A stretch of 5,307 nt of DNA from JAQVXR01 sp050945755 (GTDB taxonomy: Bacteria > Bacillota > Dehalobacteriia > Dehalobacteriales > Dehalobacteriaceae). Location of the stretch: assembly GCA_050945755.1 (NCBI GenBank), contig JBMNTN010000100.1, positions 1 to 5,307 of the forward strand, written 5' to 3'. The position numbers and the translations under genes are program-made. Under the pieces are notes generated by a model that saw only the letters and a list, made by a program, of their open reading frames with translations, was not told the DNA's origin and searched no databases. This document shows positions 1 through 5,268 of the stretch, one piece after another. Within the stretch, counting starts at the first letter, position 1. Each line of letters starts with the position of its first letter.

Positions 1-29
1 ATATTACCAAATCCTTTTTACTCTGTCAA
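1..29 (-). promoter_or_regulatory. Sigma-A promoter P3 (proximal, at window edge)
   Basis: On the minus strand, TTGACA (29-24), a 17-bp spacer and TAATAT (6-1). This is the best match of the three, with the same A-rich upstream block (42-35). The transcript start falls outside the window, so the driven gene lies to the left. Strength and tandem layout suggest a stable-RNA operon. Confidence 0.85.
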
Positions 30-54
30 CTGCCTTTTTTCTGACAGTTTCTAC

Positions 55-70
55 CACCCGTTTCCGGGTG
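55..70 (-). other. GNRA-loop hairpin at predicted P2 transcript 5' end
   Basis: On the minus strand, CACCCG-GAAA-CGGGTG is a perfect 6-bp stem with a GAAA tetraloop. It starts one or two bases after the start site expected from P2. A related GCTC-GAGA-GAGC hairpin occupies the same place in the P1 unit (146-135), though the stem bases differ. It may protect the 5' end or contribute to leader RNA processing; that role is inferred. Confidence 0.55.
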
Positions 71-77
71 CCTGAGT

Positions 78-106
78 ATCTTAACAAACCTTCTTTACTC
101 TGTCAA
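78..106 (-). promoter_or_regulatory. Sigma-A promoter P2 (middle of three)
   Basis: On the minus strand, perfect TTGACA (106-101), a 17-bp spacer and TAAGAT (83-78). An A-rich block (minus AGAAAAAA, 119-112) lies just upstream of the -35 box, where an UP element would bind the alpha subunits of RNA polymerase. The start is expected near 71, immediately before a perfect GAAA-loop hairpin. Confidence 0.85.
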
Positions 107-134
107 CCGCCTTTTTTCTGGCAGTTTTTCGACT

Positions 135-146
135 GCTCTCTCGAGC
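135..146 (-). other. GNRA-loop hairpin at predicted P1 transcript 5' end
   Basis: On the minus strand, GCTC-GAGA-GAGC gives a 4-bp stem with a GAGA tetraloop, close to the start expected from P1 (about 148). It is the positional counterpart of the stronger hairpin at 55-70. The short stem makes this call weaker on its own. Confidence 0.4.
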
Positions 147-154
147 GCTTGAGT

Positions 155-183
155 AGTCTAACAAGGTTTATCCACTAAGTCAA
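155..183 (-). promoter_or_regulatory. Sigma-A promoter P1 (distal of three)
   Basis: Read on the minus strand, TTGACT (183-178), a 17-bp spacer and TAGACT (160-155) form a recognisable but weaker sigma-A promoter. The ACTCA after the -10 box is the same as in P2. The start site would be near 148, just before a GCTC-GAGA-GAGC hairpin. It lies 58 bp beyond the permease stop codon and points away from that gene. Confidence 0.65.
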
Positions 184-240
184 TGCCTTTTTCTATGGAA
201 ATTTTGCCCACTCATTCATGTCATTCCGGGCTTAAAAATA

Positions 241-1416
241 TTACTCAAATCTTAGAGCATCTACCGGCTTTAACTTAGAGGCTTTACTGGCAGGATATAA
301 ACCGAAAAATACTCCTACCACCAGAGAAAAGGAAAAGGCAACAACAAGAATCGCTATTGACGACTGGGTTTTAATCCCGGCCAAAGAACTTAAGAGACTG
401 TTTCCTCCTAATCCCACCAGTATGCCGATAATCCCCCCAACTCCGCTGATTGTGGCAGACTCCAAAAGAAACTGTCTCAGGATATCCCGGCGTCTTGCCC
501 CGATGGCTTTTCTGATCCCAATCTCCCTGGTCCGTTCTGTTACGGTCACAAGCATAATATTCATAATCCCGATACCGCCCACCAGGAGAGAAATCCCGGC
601 AATGCCCCCCAGCATCATCGTCATGCTTTGGGTCACATCTGCGACGGTGTCCAGCATCTGGGTTTGATTAAATACTCGGTAAGAGTCTTCATCCTTATCA
701 AATTTATTGTATAAATAAGTCTCCACTTGAGCAACAACCAAATCAACCTGATTGGAGGATTCTGCCCCTATATAGATATTGCGCACACCAAGGGACTTAA
801 ACATCCGCTGAGCTGTTGACACTGGGATAACGATTTTTTCATCACCGCTTCCCATCATTGAACTGCCCTTTGATTCCAGAATACCGACTACCAGAAAATC
901 AATACCATTAATTTGTACATATTCGCCAATAGGATTTATGGCACCAAAAAGTTCCTGCACTACATCTGTGCCTATCACCGCAACTTTTTGCCGGTGTTCC
1001 ACGTCTAAAGGGTGGATAAAACGCCCACTTTCTACTCCTTGGTTCCGCACGTGTAGGTAGTCTTCATTTACCCCTTCAACAGGTAACCCTTCCATGGTTT
1101 TTGTCCCATACTTAGCAGTAACAGATCCACTAACCACCGGGGCTACCCCTGCTATCCCTATCTTATCCGACAAAGACATCGCCTCTTCATAAGTAAGAGA
1201 GTTGTCAATACCCCGGCCCATAATAGTCACCGATACTAAATTCGTGCCCATACTTTCTATGTTCTCCGTAACACTGGCCGTAGTTCCCTTGCCAACAGAA
1301 ATCAAAATTATGACGGCGGAAACACCAATAATGATACCTAACATGGTTAATAAGGTTCTCATCTTATTAGCCATAATTCCTTTTAAAGCAAGTCTTACCG
1401 CCATAGCGAAACTCAT
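241..1416 (-). CDS. MacB/FtsX-type ABC transporter permease
   Basis: Membrane subunit of a MacAB/YknXYZ-type export system, 391 residues. Residues 5-20 form a basic amphipathic entry followed by the first membrane helix (about 21-42, TLLTMLGIIIGVSAVIILIS). An extracytoplasmic MacB_PCD-like domain covers about 45-260. Three more helices lie at about 267-292, 322-345 and 353-376. The FtsX-type cytoplasmic coupling segment TERTREIGIRKAIGARRRDI (293-312) between helices 2 and 3 is typical of the family. Unlike E. coli MacB it has no fused ATPase; the ATPase is the preceding gene. The ATG start abuts the TAG stop of the ATPase gene with no gap, and an AGAAGGTG ribosome binding site lies inside the ATPase 3' end, so translation is probably coupled. 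Family members export peptides, toxins, antibiotics or lipoproteins. The substrate here is unknown. Confidence 0.93.
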   Translation of the reverse strand: MSFAMAVRLALKGIMANKMRTLLTMLGIIIGVSAVIILISVGKGTTASVTENIESMGTNLVSVTIMGRGIDNSLTYEEAMSLSDKIGIAGVAPVVSGSVTAKYGTKTMEGLPVEGVNEDYLHVRNQGVESGRFIHPLDVEHRQKVAVIGTDVVQELFGAINPIGEYVQINGIDFLVVGILESKGSSMMGSGDEKIVIPVSTAQRMFKSLGVRNIYIGAESSNQVDLVVAQVETYLYNKFDKDEDSYRVFNQTQMLDTVADVTQSMTMMLGGIAGISLLVGGIGIMNIMLVTVTERTREIGIRKAIGARRRDILRQFLLESATISGVGGIIGILVGLGGNSLLSSLAGIKTQSSIAILVVAFSFSLVVGVFFGLYPASKASKLKPVDALRFE

Positions 1417-2124
1417 CTATGACACCTTCTCTCTGTGATCCTGCAGCATAGATTCAGTGCCACCGTTTTCAATCAATCCATCTTTGAGGGTAATAATCCG
1501 ATTGGCTTTTCTTGCTACATTCATATCATGGGTGATCAAAATTATGTTCCGGCCGTTTTGATGAAATTGCTGAAAAAATGCCAAAACATCTCCCCCTGAT
1601 TTACTGTCCAAAGCACCTGTCGGTTCATCGGCTAAAATCAGCGAGGGATCTCCGGCTAAGGCCCGGGCAATTGCTACTCTCTGCTGCTGGCCCCCGGATA
1701 GTTCGGAAGGTTTATGATGGATCCTGTCTTTAAGCCCGACCAACTCCATGGCGTGTAAAGCCATTTCCCTACGTTCTTTTGCCGGAACTCCCCGGTAGAT
1801 CAAAGGCAGTTCCACATTCTCCAAAGCATCAATCCGGGGCAGCAAATTAAAAGATTGAAAAACAAAACCAATTTTCCGGTTTTTGATTTCTGCCAACTGA
1901 TCTTCAGAATATTTACTAATCTCTTTTCCTTCAAAGTAAAATTCCCCGGTGGTGGGAGTATCCAAACACCCGATAATATTCATCAGAGTAGATTTACCGG
2001 AACCGCTGGGCCCGATAATTGCCGTGTATTCACCTTTTTTAATTGTGAGAGACACTCCCCGCAAAGCCTGAAATTTAACTTTTCCCGTATCATAGGTTTT
2101 GGTAACATTTTTAATTTCAATCAC
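1417..2124 (-). CDS. ABC transporter ATP-binding protein, MacB/LolD/YknY type
   Basis: Cytoplasmic ATPase of the export system, 235 residues, full length for the LolD/MacB-type group. Visible motifs in order: Walker A GPSGSGKST (38-46), Q-loop glutamine in FVFQSFNLLP (Q90), signature LSGGQQQRV (142-150), Walker B LILADEP with catalytic Glu167, D-loop ALDS (171-174), and H-loop histidine in ITHD (His199). All catalytic residues are present, so it should hydrolyse ATP and drive the adjacent permease. The start is GTG at 2124, preceded on the minus strand by AGGGGGG seven bases upstream. The nearby ATG at 2131 is out of frame. It begins 12 bases after the adaptor stop and ends directly against the permease start, consistent with one co-transcribed operon. 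Confidence 0.95.
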   Translation of the reverse strand: MIEIKNVTKTYDTGKVKFQALRGVSLTIKKGEYTAIIGPSGSGKSTLMNIIGCLDTPTTGEFYFEGKEISKYSEDQLAEIKNRKIGFVFQSFNLLPRIDALENVELPLIYRGVPAKERREMALHAMELVGLKDRIHHKPSELSGGQQQRVAIARALAGDPSLILADEPTGALDSKSGGDVLAFFQQFHQNGRNIILITHDMNVARKANRIITLKDGLIENGGTESMLQDHREKVS

Positions 2125-2136
2125 GGCCCATCCCCC

Positions 2137-3716
2137 CTAATTTCTCCTCTCTACTCTAACTCCTCCGCCTCCTCCGGGAGTCGGCATCATCATTCTGCCT
2201 CTCATTTGGGACTGGCCACCGGATGCAGCCATATATACAACCTCATCACCTTCTGCTAATCCTTCAGTTATTTCCGCCATATTATCGGAAACCAATCCTA
2301 CTTGTACATTTACCGCTTCGTCTTTCCCATCTTTTCTTACCATTACAAACTTTTCCCCGCCTCTTTGCTGCACTGCCTCTATCGGCAGCCATAAAACTTG
2401 GTCTTTTCTCGCTGTAATAATTTCTCCTGTCCCACTCATCCCAGGTTTTAAACCGTTAATATTTTGCAAAGTAAGGGTAACATCATAAGAGGCCACACCA
2501 CCTGATACTGTTCCTTCATAAGCAATATCCGAAACGACGGCTTTAAAATTCCTGTCAGGTATGGAATTCACCCTTACCGATGCTTCCATCCCCAACTGAA
2601 TACTGTTTATATCCAGTTCATCTACCGGAATCACTACCTCCAAAGCATTCATATCCGATACGATAGCCACAGTAGAATTCTCAGAAACTCTTTCTCCGGT
2701 TGTCACGTTTACCTGAGATATTACTCCTGAGATAGGAGCAAAAACAACGGTATCATCAATAGATTCCAGTTGTTCTTGTAAACTTAATTGACTTTGCTTT
2801 ACCTGTAGTTCCTGAATCTTAATTTCGTTCTGTAAACCGGTACTTTCCAATTCCGCTAATAAATCTCCCTTATGTACATAATCACCGTCGGAAACATAGA
2901 GCTTTTCAAAGTACCACCGGTTTTTATGCTGACCTTTTGTCCTTCCGGATTTTTAAAACCGGCAGCCTCTATGGATTCAAAATCCCCTTTAGTATTTGTA
3001 ATCCTCACCTGGCCAAGCATTCCTGTTGACAGGCCACCCGGATTATTTACCGTCACAGTAACCTCATATGTTACACTACCATCATTACTATCAGTAGGGG
3101 TATTTCTTACTTTGGTCACCTGCCCGTTTACCGTGGCAAAACTATCCGGAAGCGTTACGACAGCCTTATCCCCTGCTTTTATATGTTTAATCTGAGCAGC
3201 ATTAAACAAAGCTGTGATCTCCATATTTTTTCTGTCTTTAATAACTCCCAGATTAAAACCTTTGGATAGTTCCTGCCCCTCATCAACCTCAATTTCATCG
3301 ATAGTCCCGGAGATCGGGGCATAGACTTTTAACTCTTCCTGATCACGATAAAGCTCTGCCAGCCTGTTTTCTTGAATTTCCAAACTTAATTGAGCAGAGG
3401 CTATTTTGGAATCCGCCTGTTCATTTTCAAATGTCAGAATCTGTTCCCCTGCTTCGACAAACTGTCCTTCTGCCACAAAAATTTGATCTACAATACCACT
3501 GTCCAGTGCCTTGATTTCCTTCCGCACACTGGATGAAATATTGCCAGTGCCGCCCGCCTTTTTCACAATGCTCCCCAGACTTACCTTATGTACTAGTTCC
3601 AAAGAATTACTGCTTACTTCCCTTGGCTTTCCAGCAAAGAATAAAAAGTAAACAGCAACCACTGCCACCAGCACTGCTAAGATAATTAAGACCGGTTTTA
3701 AAAACTTATTCTTCAC
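2137..3716 (-). pseudogene. HlyD/MacA-type membrane fusion adaptor with duplicated module, frameshifted
   Basis: Adaptor of the export system, read as two frames: residues 1-271 (3716-2904), then the -1 frame down to the stop at 2137. Restoring one A in the run at 2903-2906 gives a continuous 526-residue protein. As it stands, translation would stop at residue 286. The N-terminus has a membrane anchor (about 7-28) without a lipobox cysteine. Two tandem modules follow, about 66-240 and 260-434. Each has a split lipoyl domain around a short coiled coil, then a beta-barrel. Paired anchors are YAPISG 132 and FAPISG 326, GLSTGM 228 and GLKPGM 422. A membrane-proximal domain and a Met/Gly-rich tail end the protein. 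The GTG start has a strong GAGGTGA site. The intact downstream reading suggests a recent mutation or a sequencing error; the 2850-2137 stretch is not a separate gene. Confidence 0.85.
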
Positions 3717-3720
3717 GCTA

Positions 3721-3727
3721 TCACCTC
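3721..3727 (-). promoter_or_regulatory. Ribosome binding site of the adaptor gene
   Basis: On the minus strand GAGGTGA lies four bases before the GTG at 3716-3714. This near-perfect Shine-Dalgarno sequence decides the GTG start; the following residues MKNKFLKPVLII give the expected basic cap and membrane anchor. Confidence 0.85.
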
Positions 3728-3747
3728 AAAAATATTTTAACATTTTG

Positions 3748-3779
3748 ATTGTACGCGCGGTTTGTTACAAACTTGTTAC
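3748..3779 (-). promoter_or_regulatory. Putative operon promoter with 11-bp-period direct repeat
   Basis: On the minus strand a TACAAT -10 candidate (3753-3748) has no good -35 box. The place where one should be is covered by two direct copies of GTAACAA (3779-3773 and 3768-3762), 11 bp apart. Direct repeats with an 11-bp period over the -35 region are the usual binding pattern of OmpR/PhoB-type response regulators (family knowledge), which often replace a poor -35 box. The inner copy is also a gapped palindrome, TTTGT-T-ACAAA. Activation of the exporter by a two-component system is inferred; no such gene is in the window. Confidence 0.4.
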
Positions 3780-4043
3780 TTTTCAATATCATTTTAGGGT
3801 AAGCTTTGCGGAAGATAGTCTGTTCCTCCCAGGGACCTGGTTCTTGCTTTATCTACCTTATAAAAACTAATCCAAATCTTAAATCGAGATTAGCCATCTG
3901 ACGTGCGATTTCATTAATATGCAAAATTGGCCGAGTAAATTATCATATCACACCCTAAATTAATACATAAGTAAATAATATTATATAACATTTTTGTTAC
4001 AATTTAGTGACGGGAATCCATCCATTATTAGATTAGTGCATGT
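3780..4043 (-). other. Intergenic stretch upstream of the exporter operon
   Basis: No gene is supported in either strand here; all frames are short or stop-rich. It is AT-rich. It holds a third TTGTTAC copy (3994-4000), the small inverted repeat CTAATC/GATTAG (3867-3872, 3888-3893), and a short palindrome CCAGG-GA-CCTGG (3829-3840). Several TATAAT-like words occur near 3970-3990 but none has a convincing -35 partner. A longer operon leader starting here cannot be excluded. Confidence 0.5.
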
Positions 4044-4091
4044 AAAATAAAAAACCTTCGTTTATTGTCCAGACAGACAATAAACGAAGGT
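4044..4091 (-). terminator. Strong rho-independent terminator (minus strand)
   Basis: A perfect 16-bp stem (4054-4069 with 4076-4091) closes a six-base loop. On the minus strand it is followed by a T-rich run (complement of 4044-4053). It would end transcripts from the decayed gene at 4563-4239, about 150 bases after its stop codon, and insulate the exporter operon from upstream transcription. On the plus strand no T run follows. Confidence 0.85.
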
Positions 4092-4141
4092 CTAGTACTT
4101 TAGATATGTATGGTGAGGCAGAGGTCTCCATTTTGGGACCC

Positions 4142-4187
4142 ACAGGATTTTACCTTTATGAAGCAACAAAATTGAAATAAATCCTGT
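4142..4187. repeat. 9-bp inverted repeat in the 3' region of the decayed gene
   Basis: ACAGGATTT (4142-4150) and AAATCCTGT (4179-4187) are perfect inverted copies 28 bases apart. They lie between the stop codon of the decayed gene and its terminator. A second small hairpin, GGTCTC/GGGACC, lies at about 4123-4140. No gene or known RNA family is recognised in 4092-4238. Confidence 0.45.
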
Positions 4188-4238
4188 CGTGTTCCTTACG
4201 GAAATTATACTGATTGCCACTTAAAACGGGGATTGTTA

Positions 4239-4563
4239 CTATGGCTTAATCGACTCTGCTATTTTAATTAATTGTGCCTGATCAATTTCGGAAGCACCGG
4301 CTCTCAGCATATACATGACGCCGTTTATTTCTACATCCAGACTGCCTTCACCGATAACTCCTTTATTACCGTTAACCTCAATTTCTTCAACAGCGCTGAT
4401 ATCTGCTTGATAGGCCGTTTCTTCATTCATTAACCTGAGCTGCAGGAAGATATCCTTGGCGTGGTCGCCGTTTGTAAAATAAACATTGGCATATTCACTG
4501 TTTCACAGATTTCCCTGGAATGTTTTAGAACACTTTAACTTCTTTCCCTTTAAAGTCAAGCTT
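4239..4563 (-). pseudogene. Decayed gene, C-terminal DUF4367-like fragment
   Basis: The intact part reads from 4502 down to the stop at 4239, 87 codons, with protein-like content: EYANVYFTNGDHAKDIFLQL, then VNGNKGVIGEGSLDVEINGV, ending LIKIAESIKP. The pattern (VNG, a strand, NGVMYML, then a closing LIKIAESI helix) resembles the end of DUF4367 domains, found in secreted or membrane-anchored Bacillota proteins of unknown role; this is recognition from memory. No start codon or ribosome site suits the ATG at 4430, because coding similarity continues upstream of it. A plausible continuation, KLDFKGKEVKVF then a TAA (4527-4525) then NIPGKSVKQ, lies in another frame and joins at about 4497 if one base is dropped. 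A nonsense mutation, a frameshift and loss of the 5' end together indicate a dead gene. Confidence 0.6.
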
Positions 4564-4669
4564 AGAAAGAATGTAAAGAAAGTAAGGTTGTTTTCTAAGT
4601 ATGGATGTGAATCTATGGTGTCTCTTGGGCTTTATGATATATATTAATAAATTTTATCATTGATCATAG

Positions 4670-4852
4670 CGTATTTTTTCTATTCCTACTGATTCTTTGC
4701 TTCTGGTCTTCCTTCATTACTCCAAAGCTCTACGCGATTTCTGCGGCTTTACTAAAGTTCCTGACGCTTCTAAAATTACGCCCCTTCTTCAACACACCAT
4801 TCCAGAATACTTTTTAGGTAGGAAACTCGTAGGTTGTAGGTTGCCGGTTTAA
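4670..4852 (+). mobile_element. Transposase remnant (IS4/IS5-like DDE family, N-terminal part)
   Basis: The plus frame 4670-4852 begins RIFSIPTDSLLLVFLHYS and continues LRDFCGFTKVPDASKIT up to about 4783. I recognise this as the conserved N-terminal block of a DDE transposase group common in Peptococcaceae-like Clostridia. In relatives this block is followed by an RFKQDF-type sequence and about 350 more residues with the catalytic domain. Here the match stops after SKIT and the frame ends 23 codons later, so the catalytic part is deleted. A stop (TAG 4667) precedes it. A possible upstream piece, KYGCESMVSLGLYDIY (4597-4644), is in a different frame. It abuts the truncated 5' end of the decayed minus-strand gene, suggesting that insertion and later deletion destroyed both. 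Exact IS family is uncertain. Confidence 0.6.
4829..4843. repeat. Short tandem repeat GTAGGTT x2
   Basis: Two direct copies of GTAGGTT (4829-4835, 4836-4842) follow each other just beyond the transposase remnant. No function is evident; it may be part of an element end or chance. Confidence 0.4.
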
Positions 4853-4887
4853 TCTCATCAGAAAGGAAAAAAATTTAATCTGGGCAT

Positions 4888-4915
4888 AAAAAAACCCCTT
4901 TCGTATTATTGAAAG
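4888..4915 (-). terminator. Candidate terminator of the tRNA-Leu transcript
   Basis: On the minus strand CTTTC (4915-4911) pairs with GAAAG (4902-4898), followed by GGG and seven T. The stem is short. A longer-range alternative is the perfect pairing of AAAAAACCCC (4973-4964) with GGGGTTTTTT (4898-4889), which also ends in the T run. Either would end the tRNA transcript about 110-140 bases after the tRNA. Confidence 0.45.
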
Positions 4916-4948
4916 AAGCTTAGTTTTGATATTCATTTTCCTGCCCAG

Positions 4949-4973
4949 CCCCGCCCTAGACTCGGGGTTTTTT
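4949..4973 (+). terminator. Terminator-like hairpin on the plus strand
   Basis: CCCCG (4949-4953) and CGGGG (4963-4967) form a GC-rich stem with a nine-base loop, followed by six T (4968-4973). It fits a plus-strand intrinsic terminator that would stop transcription before it runs antisense into the tRNA gene. Its GGGG can instead pair with CCCC at 4895-4898. Confidence 0.55.
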
Positions 4974-5026
4974 CACCAATTTGAGTGGAAACAGGTGGAG
5001 CTCAAAACCATTGTAAAATAAGGGTT

Positions 5027-5114
5027 TGGTGCGGCAGAAGGGACTTGAACCCCCACCCTGGCAATCAGGACTAGAACCTGAATCTAGCGCGTCTGCCAAT
5101 TCCGCCACTGCCGC
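5027..5114 (-). tRNA. tRNA-Leu, anticodon CAG
   Basis: A complete 88-base class II tRNA including an encoded CCA (5029-5027). The acceptor stem GCGGCAG (5114-5108) pairs fully with CTGCCGC (5037-5031), with discriminator A at 5030. A short D stem GCG/CGC follows, with GG in the D loop. The anticodon stem CTAGA/TCTAG (5087-5083, 5075-5071) holds the loop TTCAGGT, so the anticodon is CAG (5080-5078) and reads CUG. The long variable arm CCTG-ATTGC-CAGG and A73 are leucine features. The T loop is TTCAAGT; two G-T wobbles sit at the base of the T stem. It has its own promoter and no tRNA neighbour within the window. Confidence 0.97.
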
Positions 5115-5127
5115 ATCCGCAAGAATT

Positions 5128-5156
5128 AATATACCATAGCACATATGAAAATGCAA
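5128..5156 (-). promoter_or_regulatory. Promoter of tRNA-Leu
   Basis: On the minus strand TTGCAT (5156-5151), a 17-bp spacer and TATATT (5133-5128). The start is expected near 5121, giving a 5' leader of about seven bases for RNase P to remove. Spacing and position fit well. Confidence 0.7.
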
Positions 5157-5217
5157 GTTATTTATCTAACGGATTTGTTCCGGGTCTTTGACAGTTGAAT
5201 ATAAATAAAATCCCTAA

Positions 5218-5244
5218 AAGCCTTGTTATAGGCTTATTTTTTTT
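5218..5244 (+). terminator. Terminator-like hairpin, possibly bidirectional
   Basis: AAGCCT (5218-5223) and AGGCTT (5230-5235) form a 6-bp stem with a six-base loop, followed by A and eight T on the plus strand. On the minus strand the same stem is followed by only a short T stretch. No plus-strand gene precedes it in the window, so it may block stray antisense transcription between the tRNA promoter and the promoter at 5289-5294. Confidence 0.6.
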
Positions 5245-5268
5245 GTCAAATTTTCCAGATTATTAGTG

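Larger units (their letters stand above)
1..187 (-). repeat. Tandem 77-bp promoter repeat (two good units, one degenerate)
   Basis: Three copies of a promoter module lie head to tail. Their -35 boxes start at 29, 106 and 183 on the minus strand, exactly 77 bp apart. The two units nearest the left edge share long blocks: an A-rich stretch, GG(C/T)(A/G)GTTGACAGAGTAAA, and ACTCA after the -10 box. The third unit (about 155-187) keeps only GGCATTGACT, the 17-bp spacer and TAGACTACTCA. The units look like duplications that have drifted in between. Repeated promoters of this kind are typical of stable-RNA operons, so an rRNA or tRNA operon probably starts just left of base 1. That last step is inference. 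Confidence 0.8.

Noticed and set aside
1..187. CRISPR array
   Set aside because: The 77-bp repeats are made of promoter elements with diverged inner parts, not short identical repeats with unique spacers.
1855..2259. 134-residue plus-strand reading frame, and similar plus frames at 422-667, 1202-1438, 2223-2417 and 2872-3195
   Set aside because: They lie antisense to well-supported genes, lack ribosome sites, and their composition is that of reversed coding sequence.
2137..2850. Separate 237-residue gene starting at TTG 2850
   Set aside because: The TTG is an internal leucine codon of the adaptor, has no ribosome binding site, and similarity to the first module continues upstream of it in the same frame to the A4 run.
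2903..2906. Programmed -1 ribosomal frameshift site
   Set aside because: The frame context TTG AAA AGC lacks an X XXY YYZ heptamer that allows re-pairing of both tRNAs; kept only as a minor alternative.
3829..3840. CCAGGGACCTGG palindrome as a terminator or operator
   Set aside because: The stem is short, no T run follows on either strand, and there is no second copy.
4239..4430. Intact 63-residue gene starting at ATG 4430
   Set aside because: Protein-like sequence continues upstream in the same frame to 4496 and no ribosome site precedes the ATG, so this is the tail of a broken gene.
4956..5156. 66-residue minus-strand reading frame
   Set aside because: It runs straight across the tRNA-Leu gene and has no protein-like features.
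5188..5193. TTGACA as the -35 box of a plus-strand promoter
   Set aside because: No -10 box occurs at 16-18 bp spacing, and a terminator-like hairpin follows at 5218.
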